From Arthrobacter ruber (GTDB lineage Bacteria > Actinomycetota > Actinomycetes > Actinomycetales > Micrococcaceae): a stretch of DNA of 64,000 nucleotides. This document shows, piece after piece, positions 23,819-33,193 of this stretch. The position numbers and the translations under genes were made by a program. Numbering within the stretch: position 1 is the first letter of the stretch; each line of letters opens with the position of its first letter. Location: NCBI RefSeq assembly GCF_002954225.1, contig NZ_PPTH01000018.1, forward strand, positions 372,001 through 436,000, written 5' to 3'. Under the pieces are notes generated by a model. The model saw only the letters and a program-made list of their open reading frames with translations. It made no database searches and was not told where the DNA came from.

Positions 23819-25426
23819 ATGGAGAGGGTGTTCGGGGAGCACCGGGCATCGCGAACGCGAGGTGGTGCAGTGGCTGGCCGGATTCTTTCCGCGACCCGAC
23901 GGGGCGGCGTCGTCCTGGGCGGCATCGTGGTCTACGTCCTGATCTGGGCGGGGCTCGCACTGCTCAGCGCCGCCATCGGCATCCGCCTCTACTGGGGTCA
24001 GATCTCCGTGAGCCAGATGCTCCTGAACCTCGTCTCCGTGGAGACCGACGGCGGGGGCGGAGCAATCGTGTGGACCGGTATCCTGGCGGTCGGCGTCGCT
24101 CCCCTGTTCCTCACCTCGGCGATCGCACTCTGGCAGCACCGGCGGCGCCGCAAGCGCCGCCTGGCCGGCGACGGCGCAGGTCCCCGTCGCTCCCCCTGGC
24201 TCATGCGCTCCGTCTCCACCGCGCTGGTGGGGGCTGTCGCCGTGGGCGGCACCACTGCCTTCGCCACCGCCGTGGGCATGAGGGACTACATCGAAGCGGC
24301 GAACTCCGAGCACGACCTCGGCGACTACTACGTGGAACCCGCCGTCACCAGCGACGAGCACCGGCGCAACCTCGTGCTGATCTACCTCGAGTCCGGCGAG
24401 GCCACCCTCGCGGACGACCAGCTCTTCGAGAAGGACGCCTTCGCCTCCCTGAAGCAGTCCACTCCGGCCGCGGAGGGCTGGCAGAGCGTGGAGGACCTCC
24501 GGCAGTACAAGGGCGGCGGCTGGACGATGGCGGGCCTCACCGCCACCCAGTGCGGCGTCCCGCTGAAGGGCACCGGCTCCTCGAGCAGCGGCGATACCAC
24601 CGATGAGCTCGACGGCGGGACCGACACCTACCTCGGTGGGGCCACCTGCCTGGGCGACGTCCTGGAGACGCACGGCTACACCAGCGTCTTCCTGGGTGGC
24701 GCCAACTCCTCCTTCGCAGGGAAGGACACGTTCCTGCGCAGCCACGGCTACTCCCAGGTGAAGGGCCTCTCCGAGTGGCGCGCCGCCGGAGAGGCGGAGG
24801 AGAACTTCCGCCGCGACTGGGGCTTGAGTGACGAACGTCTCCTGGCTCACGCCAAGGACGAGATCGACCGGCTGCACGCCGGGTCGGAGCGGACCGGCCG
24901 GCCGTTCAACCTCTCCCTGCTGACGCTGGACACCCACGAGCCGGTGCACGTCTACCCCTCCTGCACCGTGGACACGCAGCAGGAGGTCACCTCCGTGTTC
25001 GCCTGCTCCCTCGCCCAGGTGGCCGGGTTCGTGGAGCACATGGAGGCGAAGGGGTACCTCGAGGACACCGCCGTGGTGATCATGGGCGACCATCTCAAGC
25101 ACATGAGTGCCGGCGACGCCTTCCACGCGCAGCTCGACCACCACGACAACCGCACCATCTTCAACCGGATCCGCGTCCCGGGCGGGGACGAGGACGTCGC
25201 ACTGCGCCCCGGCGTGGACCAGCTGAGCATGTACCCCACAATCCTGGAGGCCGCTGGCCTGACACTGGAGGATTCCGAGGCAGGACTGGGGGTGTCCGCC
25301 TTCGTCCCGACGGTCCCGGACGGTTCCGCCCAGGCGCTGGACCCGGTGCTGTACGACGAACTGCTGGACTCGCACTCCCCCGCGTTCTACGCGGAGGCGT
25401 GGGCGGCCGGGGCCGCCACGCAGTAG
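23819..25426 (+). CDS. LTA-synthase/OpgB-type sulfatase, phosphoglycerol transferase-like
   Basis: 535 residues. Three N-terminal helices (about 28-52, 80-102, 130-152) precede an extracytoplasmic sulfatase-fold domain. LVLIYLESGEATLAD is the family active-site segment, with the Thr after ESGEA as the likely nucleophile, as in OpgB/MdoB. GGWTMAGLTATQCGVPL, FLGGANSSFAGKDTFLRSHG, TLDTHEPVH and VVIMGDHLKHM complete the family pattern with the metal-binding Asp/His. Relatives move glycerol-phosphate from phosphatidylglycerol onto glycans or teichoic acids. The start at 23819 is ATG; GTG at 23867 is possible. It ends at a strong bidirectional terminator. Confidence 0.85.
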   Translation: MERVFGEHRASRTRGGAVAGRILSATRRGGVVLGGIVVYVLIWAGLALLSAAIGIRLYWGQISVSQMLLNLVSVETDGGGGAIVWTGILAVGVAPLFLTSAIALWQHRRRRKRRLAGDGAGPRRSPWLMRSVSTALVGAVAVGGTTAFATAVGMRDYIEAANSEHDLGDYYVEPAVTSDEHRRNLVLIYLESGEATLADDQLFEKDAFASLKQSTPAAEGWQSVEDLRQYKGGGWTMAGLTATQCGVPLKGTGSSSSGDTTDELDGGTDTYLGGATCLGDVLETHGYTSVFLGGANSSFAGKDTFLRSHGYSQVKGLSEWRAAGEAEENFRRDWGLSDERLLAHAKDEIDRLHAGSERTGRPFNLSLLTLDTHEPVHVYPSCTVDTQQEVTSVFACSLAQVAGFVEHMEAKGYLEDTAVVIMGDHLKHMSAGDAFHAQLDHHDNRTIFNRIRVPGGDEDVALRPGVDQLSMYPTILEAAGLTLEDSEAGLGVSAFVPTVPDGSAQALDPVLYDELLDSHSPAFYAEAWAAGAATQ

Positions 25427-25435
25427 CACGACATA

Positions 25436-25467
25436 CGAAAGGCCCCTCCCGAAGGAGGGGCCTTTCG
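25436..25467. terminator. Bidirectional terminator
   Basis: CGAAAGGCCCCTCC, loop CGAA, GGAGGGGCCTTTCG, between two convergent genes. T/A-rich stem bases serve both strands. Confidence 0.85.
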
Positions 25468-25477
25468 CCGTAGGGGC

Positions 25478-26638
25478 CTAGCGCAGGGCCGAGAGGGCCT
25501 GCTCGAGATCCCCGATCAGGTCCTCGATGTCCTCGATGCCGACGGACAGGCGGATGAGGTTCTCCGGTACCGCCAGCTCGGTGCCCTTGACGGAGGCGTG
25601 CGTCATGTCGGACGGGTAGTTCATGAGCGACTCGATGCCGCCCAGGGATTCGGCGAGCAGGAAGACGTGCGTGGACTCGGCGACCTTCTTCGCGGCCTCG
25701 GCACCGCCCTTGAAGGTCACGGAGATCATGCCGCCGAAGTCCTTCATCTGTGCCGAGGCGAGCTCGTGGCCCGGGTGTTCCGGCAGTCCGGGGTAGTAGA
25801 CGCGCTCCACCTCGTCCTGCTCCAGCAGCCAGCGCGCGATCGCCGTCGCGTTGGAGGAGTGACGGTCCATGCGGACCCCGAGGGTCTTCAGCCCGCGCGT
25901 GGTGAGCCAGGCCTCCATCGGCGCGGAGACGGCGCCCACGGCGAACTGCACGAAGCCGATCTTCTCGGCCAGTTCGTCGTCGTCCACCACCACGGCACCG
26001 CCGCTGGCGTCCGAGTGGCCGCCGATGTACTTGGTGGTCGAGTGCACGACGACGTCGGCGCCGAACGTGAGCGGCTGCTGCAGGTAGGGCGACGCGAAGG
26101 TGTTGTCGACCACGAGGAGGGCACCGGCGTCGTGCGCGAGCTGGGCCGTCGCGGCGATGTCGGTGATCTTCATCATCGGGTTCGACGGCGTCTCGACCCA
26201 CACCATCTTCGTGTTGTTCGCGGCGATGGCGGCCCGGAGGGCGTCGGGGTCGGCCATGTCGACGGCGGTGTTGGTGATGCCCCACTGGGACAGGACGCGG
26301 TCGATCAGGCGGTAGGTGCCACCGTACGCGTCGTTGCCGAGGACGATGTGGTCGCCCGGCCGGAGGGCGGCCCGGATCAGGGCGTCCTCGGCGGCAAGTC
26401 CCGACGAGAAACTGTACGCATGCTTGCCGCCCTCAAGTGCGGCGAGCTGCACCTGCAGCGCGTCACGCGTCGGGTTGCCGCCACGGCCGTACTCGTAGCC
26501 GTTGCGCAGCCGGCCGATGCCGTCCTGCGCGAAGGTGGTGGTCTGGTACAGAGGCGGGATCACCGCTCCCGTGGCGGGATCGGGGGTCTGGCCGGCGTGG
26601 ACGGCGCGGGTGTTGAAGCCCTGGGCGGAGTGGGTCAC
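25478..26638 (-). CDS. metB: Cystathionine gamma-synthase/lyase-type PLP enzyme
   Basis: 386 residues, full length for the Cys/Met-metabolism PLP family. The PLP Lys is Lys203 in VVHSTTKYIGGHSD, with VETPSNPMM, VVDNTFASPYLQQPL, SLGGIESLMNYPSDMTHAS and RLSVGIED as family marks. MetB joins O-acyl-homoserine and cysteine, but close relatives cleave cystathionine. The gene lies 24 bp after cystathionine beta-synthase on the same strand. A reverse-transsulfuration role (gamma-lyase) is therefore equally possible, and sequence alone does not separate the two here. Confidence 0.9.
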   Translation of the reverse strand: MTHSAQGFNTRAVHAGQTPDPATGAVIPPLYQTTTFAQDGIGRLRNGYEYGRGGNPTRDALQVQLAALEGGKHAYSFSSGLAAEDALIRAALRPGDHIVLGNDAYGGTYRLIDRVLSQWGITNTAVDMADPDALRAAIAANNTKMVWVETPSNPMMKITDIAATAQLAHDAGALLVVDNTFASPYLQQPLTFGADVVVHSTTKYIGGHSDASGGAVVVDDDELAEKIGFVQFAVGAVSAPMEAWLTTRGLKTLGVRMDRHSSNATAIARWLLEQDEVERVYYPGLPEHPGHELASAQMKDFGGMISVTFKGGAEAAKKVAESTHVFLLAESLGGIESLMNYPSDMTHASVKGTELAVPENLIRLSVGIEDIEDLIGDLEQALSALR

Positions 26639-26662
26639 GATGCTCCTGGAATCCGGTGGTGG

Positions 26663-28039
26663 TTACTTACTCATGTATGTCAGCAAGTCGTGGTGCGTAA
26701 GAATTCCCACCGGCGAGCCGACGGACGTCACCATCAGCGTGTCGCTGTCCTGGAGGCGCTCGCGTGCCGTGGCGACGGATTCGAGCGACCCGATGAGGGG
26801 CAGCTTCGCATCCATGTGCTCGGAGATCTTGTCCGTCAGCTTCGCCTCGCCGTGGAAGATCTTCGCGGTCAGGGACCGCTCGTGCACCGAGCCCAGCACC
26901 TCTCCCAACTTCACGGGGGGTTCCTGCGACAGCACGGGGATGTTGGAGACGCCGTACTGGTCCATGATCGCGATGACGTCGCGCACGGTCTCTGCGGGGT
27001 GCGTGTGCACCAGGTCCGGCAGCGACCCGTTCTTCGTGCGCAGCACCTCGCCGACCCTGGCTTCCTCACCGCTGTCCAGGAAACCGTAGGAGCTCATCCA
27101 GTCGTCGTTGAAGATCTTGCCGAGGTAGCCGCGGCCGCCGTCGGGCAGGAGCACCACCACGACGTCGTCCTCGGTGAGGTCCTTCGCGACGCGCAGCGCG
27201 GCGACGACGGCCATGCCGCACGAGCCGCCGACCAGCAGGCCCTCCTCGCGGGCGAGGCGCCGGGTCATCTCGAAGCTCTCGGCGTCGGTGACGGCGAGGA
27301 TCTCGTCGGGAACTGAAGGGTCGTAGGAGTCGGGCCACATGTCCTCGCCGACGCCCTCCACGAAGTAGGGACGCCCGGTGCCGCCCGAGTAGATGGAGCC
27401 CTCCGGATCGGCGCCGACGATGCGCACCGGGCCGCCCTCGCGGTCCGCCGAGACCTCCTTGAGGTAGCGGCCGGTACCGGTGATCGTGCCGCCGGTGCCC
27501 ACGCCGGTCACGAAGTGCGTCAGCGTGCCGTCGGTGTCGTTCCAGATCTCGGGGCCGGTGGTCTCGTAGTGGCTGAGCGGGCCGTTGGGATTGGAGAACT
27601 GGTCGGGTTTGTACGCGCCGGGGATCTCCCGGACCAGTCGGTCGGACACGCCGTAGTAGGACTGGGGGCTGTCGGGTGAGACGGCGGTGGGGGTGACCAC
27701 GACCTCCGCGCCGTAGGCCTTCAGGACGTTGCGCTTGTCCTCGCCCACCTTGTCCGGCACCACGAAGACGCACTTGTAGCCGCGCTGCTGGGCCACGAGG
27801 GCGAGCCCCACGCCGGTGTTGCCCGAGGTCGGTTCCACGATGGTGCCACCGGGCTTGATCCTGCCCTCGGCTTCCGCGGCGTCGATGATCTTCGCCGCGA
27901 TGCGGTCCTTCACCGACCCGCCCGGATTGAGGTATTCGACTTTCGCGAGCACGGTGGCCCTGATGCCCTCGGTGACGGAGTTGAGCTTGACCAGCGGGGT
28001 GTTGCCGATCAGGTCAACGATGGAATTGGCGTATCTCAT
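26663..28039 (-). CDS. cbs: Cystathionine beta-synthase
   Basis: 458 residues. The PLP Lys is Lys44 in NPGGSVKDRIA, the phosphate-binding loop is TSGNTG (71-76), and GVGTGGTITGTGRYLKE and GGSCGM follow, giving a full type II PLP fold. Residues ~335-458 hold two CBS domains (VRDVIAIMDQYGVSNIPVLS and DSDTLMVTSVGSPVGILTHH). No heme-binding N-terminus is present, as expected for bacteria. It condenses serine and homocysteine to cystathionine. ATG at 28039. It forms an operon with the gamma-synthase-type gene downstream. Confidence 0.93.
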   Translation of the reverse strand: MRYANSIVDLIGNTPLVKLNSVTEGIRATVLAKVEYLNPGGSVKDRIAAKIIDAAEAEGRIKPGGTIVEPTSGNTGVGLALVAQQRGYKCVFVVPDKVGEDKRNVLKAYGAEVVVTPTAVSPDSPQSYYGVSDRLVREIPGAYKPDQFSNPNGPLSHYETTGPEIWNDTDGTLTHFVTGVGTGGTITGTGRYLKEVSADREGGPVRIVGADPEGSIYSGGTGRPYFVEGVGEDMWPDSYDPSVPDEILAVTDAESFEMTRRLAREEGLLVGGSCGMAVVAALRVAKDLTEDDVVVVLLPDGGRGYLGKIFNDDWMSSYGFLDSGEEARVGEVLRTKNGSLPDLVHTHPAETVRDVIAIMDQYGVSNIPVLSQEPPVKLGEVLGSVHERSLTAKIFHGEAKLTDKISEHMDAKLPLIGSLESVATARERLQDSDTLMVTSVGSPVGILTHHDLLTYMSK

Positions 28040-28162
28040 GGGTACAACGCTACCGGCTGGCACCGTGTCCTCCCGCGCCGCCGTTACGCCGTGGGACGCG
28101 GGAGGCGCTACGCCTGCCACCCCGATGATCGTGCGATACTTTCCCGCGGAACGGAGGAGCCC

Positions 28163-29326
28163 TTGACTCGTCGCACCGCCCTGCGTGCGGTCCTGCCGGC
28201 CCTCGCGGTGGCCTGCGTGGTCGGCGGGCTGCTGCCCGGCCCCGACCTCGCGGAGCTGTGGACCCGGATCTGGCCGATCCTGCTCTTCGTGACCGCGATG
28301 ACCGTCGTCACGGACCTCCTGTTCTACGCCGGGGTCTTCGAACGGGTGATCTCGGCCTCGGCACGCCTCGCGCGCGGCCGCGTCCTCGCACTGTGGCTCG
28401 TCACGGTGCTCCTTGCCGTGTCCTGCACCGTCTTCTTCTCGCTGGACACGACGGCGGTCCTGCTCACGCCGCTCGTGGTGCTCCTCGCGCGCCGGGCGGG
28501 ATTGCCGCCGTTGCCGTTCGCCATCACGATCGTGTGGCTTGCCAACACGGCGTCGCTGCTCCTCCCGGTGTCCAATCTCACCAACCTGCTCGTACAGGAG
28601 GAGCTGCAGCTGAGTCCGGCCGCGTTCGCGGGTCTGGTCCACGGACCGGCGATCGTCGGCGTCGCCCTGCCGTGCCTCGTCCTGTACCTGCTGTTCCGGC
28701 GTCAGCTCTCCGAGAGCTTCTCCCCCGCACCACCGCGCGCGGCCGAGGACCGGGTGCTGCTGCGCTGCGGCTACGCCGTCCTCGCGCTCCTCCTCCCCGC
28801 CCTGGTCAGCGGCATCCCCGTGGCCCTGAGCGCGAGCGCGGCCGCCGTCGTCCTGGCCGTCCTCTTCGCGATCCGACGGCGGGACGTGCTGACCATCCGG
28901 CTGATTCCCGTCAAACCGCTCCTGCTCGCCCTCAGCCTCTTCGTGCTCGTCACCGCAGCGCACGCGCAGGGGCTGGACGCCTTCGTCTCGCCGCTCGCCG
29001 GAGAGGGGGAGGGGTTGACGGACCTGCTGCGGCTCGCCGCCGTCGGTGCGGCCGGCGCCAACGCAGTGAACAATCTTCCGGCCTACCTCGCCCTGGAACC
29101 GGTGGCCGGGTCCCCGCTGCGCCTCGCAGCGCTGCTGATCGGGGTGAACCTCGCGCCGCTCGTCACGCCGTGGGGCTCGCTCGCGACGCTGCTCTGGGCC
29201 GAACGGCTCCGCTCGCTCGGCATCACCATCCGGTGGGTGCCGTTCGCCGTGGCCGGGTTGCTGGTCACCGCCGTGGTGCTGCCGGCGGCCGTGGTCGTGC
29301 TGTGGGTGCTGGGAGCGGGAGCCTAG
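28163..29326 (+). CDS. ArsB/SLC13-like membrane transporter
   Basis: 387 residues from TTG at 28163, chosen because GGAGG stands at 28153-28157; the frame is open further upstream without support. About ten helices are visible, with the ion-transporter signatures FSLDTTAVLLTPLVVLLARR, WLANTASLLLPVSNLTNLLV, and late GANAVNNLPAYLALEP and VNLAPLVTPWGSLATLLW. The paired Asn/Thr-Pro loops are those of the ArsB/NhaD/SLC13 superfamily. The substrate (arsenite, sodium or dicarboxylate) cannot be told, and no arsC or arsR is near. It diverges from cbs. Confidence 0.8.
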   Translation: MTRRTALRAVLPALAVACVVGGLLPGPDLAELWTRIWPILLFVTAMTVVTDLLFYAGVFERVISASARLARGRVLALWLVTVLLAVSCTVFFSLDTTAVLLTPLVVLLARRAGLPPLPFAITIVWLANTASLLLPVSNLTNLLVQEELQLSPAAFAGLVHGPAIVGVALPCLVLYLLFRRQLSESFSPAPPRAAEDRVLLRCGYAVLALLLPALVSGIPVALSASAAAVVLAVLFAIRRRDVLTIRLIPVKPLLLALSLFVLVTAAHAQGLDAFVSPLAGEGEGLTDLLRLAAVGAAGANAVNNLPAYLALEPVAGSPLRLAALLIGVNLAPLVTPWGSLATLLWAERLRSLGITIRWVPFAVAGLLVTAVVLPAAVVVLWVLGAGA

Positions 29327-29366
29327 GCTGGAACGACATGCCGCCCGTCGACGAGGAGACCCGACC

Positions 29367-30449
29367 ATGACGAACACCTACAGGATCGCGGTCATCGCGG
29401 GCGACGGGATCGGCAAGGAGGTCATGCCGGAGGGGCTGCGGTCGCTCCGGGCGGCGGCGGACAGGTACGGGTTCGCGGTGGACGCCGTCGAGTTCGACTA
29501 CGCGAGTGCCGAGTACTACCTAAAGCACGGGCAGATGCTGCCCGACGGCTGGTTCGAGGAGCTACGGGGCTTCGACGCGATCTTCTTCGGTGCGGTGGGA
29601 TGGCCCGATGTGGTCCCGGACCACGTGTCCCTGTGGGGCAGCCTGCTGCAGTTCCGGCGCCACTTCGACCAGTACGTCAACCTGCGCCCCGTGCGCCTGC
29701 TGCCGGGGATCACCAGCCCGCTGGCGGGCCGGGAGCCTGGCGACGTGGACTTCTACGTGGTCCGCGAGAACACCGAGGGCGAGTACTCGAGCGTGGGCGG
29801 CAGGATGTTCGAGGGTACCGACCGCGAGACGGTGATCCAGGACACCGTCATGACGCGCACGGGGGTGGACAGGATCCTCCGGTACGCCTTCGACCTCGCG
29901 CGGAAGCGGGAGAAGAAGCACCTGACCTCGGCGACGAAGAGCAACGGCATCTCCATCACCATGCCCTACTGGGACGAGCGGGTGGAGGCGATGGCGGCGG
30001 GGTACGACGACGTCCGCACCGACAAGTTCCACATCGACATCCTGTGCGCGAACTTCGTGCTCCACCCCGATTGGTTCGATGTCGTCGTGGCCAGCAATCT
30101 CTTCGGCGACATCCTCTCCGACCTCGGGCCCGCCTGCACCGGGACCATCGGCGTGGCACCCAGCGGCAACATCAACCCCGACCGCACCTTCCCGAGCCTG
30201 TTCGAGCCGGTCCACGGGTCCGCCCCGGACATCGCGGGCCAGGGCATCGCGAATCCGGTGGGACAGATCTGGAGCGCCTCCATGATGCTGGAGCACCTCG
30301 GCGAGACGGAGGCCGCGGCCGGGATCCTCGCGGCGATCGAGTCGGTGCTCGCCACCGGCGGCCGGGCACTGACCCGGGACCTCGGAGGAACGGGCACGAC
30401 GGCGTCGCTGGGTGCGACGATCGCGTCCGCCGTCGCGGGCACCTCCTAG
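29367..30449 (+). CDS. Tartrate/D-malate dehydrogenase
   Basis: 360 residues of the isocitrate/isopropylmalate dehydrogenase family. Visible are VIAGDGIGKEVMPEGL, the substrate loop LRPVRLLPG, ENTEGEYSSVGGR, the Lys in SATKSNG, the metal-binding Asp residues in SNLFGDILSDLGP and the NAD site PVHGSAPDIAGQGIANP. DYASAEYYLKHGQMLPDGWF and SLWGSLLQFRRHFDQYVNLR mark the tartrate/D-malate branch (TtuC/DmlA). It oxidises D-malate or tartrate with NAD. ATG at 29367 follows GAGGAGA. Its stop shares CTAG with the convergent CapA gene. Confidence 0.9.
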   Translation: MTNTYRIAVIAGDGIGKEVMPEGLRSLRAAADRYGFAVDAVEFDYASAEYYLKHGQMLPDGWFEELRGFDAIFFGAVGWPDVVPDHVSLWGSLLQFRRHFDQYVNLRPVRLLPGITSPLAGREPGDVDFYVVRENTEGEYSSVGGRMFEGTDRETVIQDTVMTRTGVDRILRYAFDLARKREKKHLTSATKSNGISITMPYWDERVEAMAAGYDDVRTDKFHIDILCANFVLHPDWFDVVVASNLFGDILSDLGPACTGTIGVAPSGNINPDRTFPSLFEPVHGSAPDIAGQGIANPVGQIWSASMMLEHLGETEAAAGILAAIESVLATGGRALTRDLGGTGTTASLGATIASAVAGTS

Positions 30450-31726
30450 CGCCCCGTGCCCTCGGCGGAGAGCTCCCACTGGCGGGCTCCCGCCCCGGCT
30501 GCGCCGAGGGACTCGACCACGCTGCGCGTGCGCTCCCGGACGGCTGCCTCGTGCTCGGGTGACGAGCACGCGCCGACGGGCCGGTCGGGGGCGAGCGAAC
30601 ACCAGCGATAGGGCCCGGCGACGATGAGGGACGGCAACCAGTCGAGCCCGGAGACCGTCCAGGTCCCCCCGTCGTCCCGGCTGAAGCGGGCCCTGACCAT
30701 CAGGCCCTCGTTGTTGACCGCGTAGGTCGGGGACAGCTCCGTCACCCCGTTCCCCAGCCCGTACACGATCCACCTGCCGTTGTACCTCTCGATGGGCAGG
30801 ACCGAGTGGGTGTGGTGTCCGTAGACGAAGTCCACCTGCTCGCTGTCGGCGAGCGCACGTGCCACCTCGGTCTGCTGTGCGTTGGGGACCGAGGCGTATT
30901 CGTCCCCGGCGTGCAGTGCCGCGAGCACGATGTCCGCGCCCTGGGCCCTGGCGGCCCGGGCCTTCGCGATCATCGCCGGTGCGTCGAGCATGTCCACCCG
31001 CCAGGGCTGGTCGGCGACGAGCCCGTTCAGTCCGTAGGTGGCTGCGATGACCGCCACCCGTGCCTCCGGCAGGTCGAGGATCAGGATCTCCTGCGCGTCC
31101 GCGGCGCCGGCGTAGGACCCTGTGTGGTCGAGGCCCGCCGCCTCCAGGGCGACAAGCGTCCGCTCCACGCCCTCCGTGCCCTGGTCCAGGGAGTGGTTGC
31201 TGGCCGTGGTGCAGGCGTCGTAGCCGACCTCCCTGGCGGCGCCGACGATCTGCGGGGGGACGTTGAACCGCGGGTACCCCGCGAACGGTCCTCCGGCCGA
31301 GGCCACGGGCGTCTCGAGGTGGCAGATGCCCAGGGTGGCGGCCGAGAGGTAGGGGCGCTGCCCCGCGAGCAGCGGCTCGAAATCGAGCGGATACCCACCC
31401 GTCGCGGCCGCGTCCACTGCGGCCTGGTCCCACAGCTGGGGATGCACGAGGAGGTCGCCCGTGAGGACGACACTGACGCAGTCCGTGCAGGCGACGGGAG
31501 ACGGCATCGGGGTCGGCGTGGGCGCCGGCGACGCCAGGTCCCGGGCCTCCGCCGGTGGTGCCGGGCTCTGTCGGGCGTCCTCGGCCCCGTTCCCCGTGCA
31601 CCCGCCGCACAGCAGGACCGACCACAGGAGGACGACAACACGTATGCCCGTCCCCGGGAGGTGACGCCGCTGCCCGGCCGCAGGCAGGGAGGAGCCACTC
31701 GCTCCACCCCTGCGTGACTCGGCCAT
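30446..31726 (-). CDS. CapA/PgsA-like lipoprotein (metallophosphatase fold)
   Basis: 426 residues from ATG at 31726, preceded by GAGGACC. A lipoprotein signal (VVVLLWSVLLCGGC) and a Pro/Ala/Thr linker precede the domain. VVLTGDLLVHPQLWDQA, GICHLETPVAS, CTTASNHSLDQG, IAATYGLNGL, ALHAGDEYASVPNAQQTEVA, YGHHTHSVLPIERYNGRWIV and YGLGN follow, which is the CapA family pattern. CapA proteins act in poly-gamma-glutamate capsule export. In actinobacteria most are lone lipoproteins of unknown role, and no capBC is near here. Overlaps the tartrate dehydrogenase stop. Confidence 0.88.
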   Translation of the reverse strand: MAESRRGGASGSSLPAAGQRRHLPGTGIRVVVLLWSVLLCGGCTGNGAEDARQSPAPPAEARDLASPAPTPTPMPSPVACTDCVSVVLTGDLLVHPQLWDQAAVDAAATGGYPLDFEPLLAGQRPYLSAATLGICHLETPVASAGGPFAGYPRFNVPPQIVGAAREVGYDACTTASNHSLDQGTEGVERTLVALEAAGLDHTGSYAGAADAQEILILDLPEARVAVIAATYGLNGLVADQPWRVDMLDAPAMIAKARAARAQGADIVLAALHAGDEYASVPNAQQTEVARALADSEQVDFVYGHHTHSVLPIERYNGRWIVYGLGNGVTELSPTYAVNNEGLMVRARFSRDDGGTWTVSGLDWLPSLIVAGPYRWCSLAPDRPVGACSSPEHEAAVRERTRSVVESLGAAGAGARQWELSAEGTGR

Positions 31727-31836
31727 CTGCTGGTCCTCACGATTCCACCGGATGCCCGATGCTACTCCCGGGAAGGCGAGGCGGGACACGCCGTGGGCGC
31801 TCTGCCGGACCCGCGCACCGTGACACCATTGGACGC

Positions 31837-32811
31837 ATGACCATCGCCCCCGCCGTCGTGCCGTCGGGTGCCGAGGCCGCGGAGTGGACCCCCGACGGCC
31901 CGTACAACCTCGCAGGAACGGTCGGCACCCTGCAGTGCGGGCCGTACGACCCCTCCTTCATAGTCCAGGGCCCCGACCACTGGCTCGCGTACCGCACCGC
32001 GGACGGGCCCGTCACCCTGGCCCTGCGGCAGCGCGGCCCGCTCAACGACTGCCGGGTGCAGGCGACGGCGTGGGGACCCGGGGCGGCGCGCGCCCTCGAG
32101 TCGGTGCCGCGCCTGCTCGGCGCGGACGACGACTGGAGCGCGTTCGACAGTGCCGCGTTCGCGTCGACACTGCCCGACCTCGCCCGCAAGGGCCGGTACC
32201 TCAACCCGGGACTGCGCCTGCCCGCGTCGGGCCGCATGCTGGACACGATCGTCAGGGCGATCCTCGAGCAGAAGGTCACCAACCTCGAGGCGAAGCGCTC
32301 GTGGCGTTACCTGCTGACCCGCTACGGGGATCCCGCTCCCGGTGCCGGTGAATGCGCGCCCGCGGGACTCCGCCTCCCCCCGACGCCCGAGCAGTGGCGC
32401 CGCATCCCCTCCTGGGAGTGGCACAAGGCCGGCGTCGACGCGAAACGCTCCACCACCATCCTCAAGGCTGCCCTCGTGGCCAGCGGCCTCGAACGCCTCG
32501 GCTCCCAGCCCGGCGGTGACACGGTGCGGGCGGGCCTGCGGTCGGTTCCCGGCATCGGCGTGTGGACCGTCGCGGAGGTGGTGCAGCGGACGCACGGCTG
32601 CCCCGATTCCATCTCCGTGGGTGACTACCACCTGGCGGCCTACGTGGGCGCGGCGCTCACGGGACGCCGCACCGACGACGCCGGGATGATCGAGCTGCTC
32701 AGGCCGTGGAAGGGACAGCGGCAGCGCGTGGTCCGCTCCCTGTACGCGAGCGGGTTCCGCAAGCAGGCCTACGGGCCGCGCCTGACCCCGGAGGATCATC
32801 GCCACCGCTAG
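31837..32811 (+). CDS. alkA: AlkA-type DNA-3-methyladenine glycosylase
   Basis: 324 residues. The HhH-GPD fold is visible from about 130: MLDTIVRAILEQKVTNLEAK, then LRSVPGIGVWTVAEVVQRTH (helix-hairpin-helix), then the likely catalytic Asp in SISVGDYHLAAYVG and the C-terminal ELLRPWKGQRQRVVRSLY. The enzyme removes alkylated bases in base-excision repair. The N-terminal ~120 residues form the AlkA-like beta domain. ATG at 31837. A small monooxygenase-like gene follows by 9 bp. Confidence 0.88.
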   Translation: MTIAPAVVPSGAEAAEWTPDGPYNLAGTVGTLQCGPYDPSFIVQGPDHWLAYRTADGPVTLALRQRGPLNDCRVQATAWGPGAARALESVPRLLGADDDWSAFDSAAFASTLPDLARKGRYLNPGLRLPASGRMLDTIVRAILEQKVTNLEAKRSWRYLLTRYGDPAPGAGECAPAGLRLPPTPEQWRRIPSWEWHKAGVDAKRSTTILKAALVASGLERLGSQPGGDTVRAGLRSVPGIGVWTVAEVVQRTHGCPDSISVGDYHLAAYVGAALTGRRTDDAGMIELLRPWKGQRQRVVRSLYASGFRKQAYGPRLTPEDHRHR

Positions 32812-32820
32812 GGTTGGAGC

Positions 32821-33111
32821 ATGAGCCGACCAGTAGACGTCACCGCAGTGTTCACCCCGCTCGACGGCGAGTTCTTCCGCGTGAAGCTCGCCCTGGACAT
32901 CGCCATCGAGCAGGTGGTGCAGGAGCCCGGGTGCATCCGCTACGAGATCACCGACGCACAGCAGGACCGCATCGTCCTCACCGAGCAGTGGGAGTCCACC
33001 GAGCTGCTCGACACACACCTGCGCGGACCCGCCGTCCAGGACCTCGGCGAATCCCTCAGCGCACTGCTTGCCCGGCCCGCAGAGGTGGTCCGCTCGGACC
33101 AGGCGGCCTGA
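32821..33111 (+). CDS. Antibiotic-biosynthesis-monooxygenase (ABM) fold protein
   Basis: 96 residues, a complete ferredoxin-like ABM domain: TAVFTPLDGEFFRVKLAL, VVQEPGCIRYEITDA, VLTEQWESTELLDTHLRGPA, AEVVRSDQ. Relatives include quinol monooxygenases (YgiN type) and heme-degrading enzymes. Which activity applies is not visible. It is probably co-transcribed with alkA and ends at a clear terminator. Confidence 0.85.
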   Translation: MSRPVDVTAVFTPLDGEFFRVKLALDIAIEQVVQEPGCIRYEITDAQQDRIVLTEQWESTELLDTHLRGPAVQDLGESLSALLARPAEVVRSDQAA

Positions 33112-33125
33112 CGGCAGCACGGAAG

Positions 33126-33154
33126 AAGCCCCGCACTCGGCGAGTGCGGGGCTT
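33126..33154 (+). terminator. Intrinsic terminator
   Basis: AAGCCCCGCACTC, loop GGC, GAGTGCGGGGCTT, then TT. It lies after the ABM gene and before the convergent thioredoxin gene. Confidence 0.9.
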
Positions 33155-33193
33155 TTCGGTTCCAGGGACGGCCTGAGCGCGTCTACAGCGCCT

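Noticed and set aside
25598-27316. A 572-codon plus-strand frame
   Set aside because: Shadow of the convincingly identified metB and cbs genes on the minus strand.
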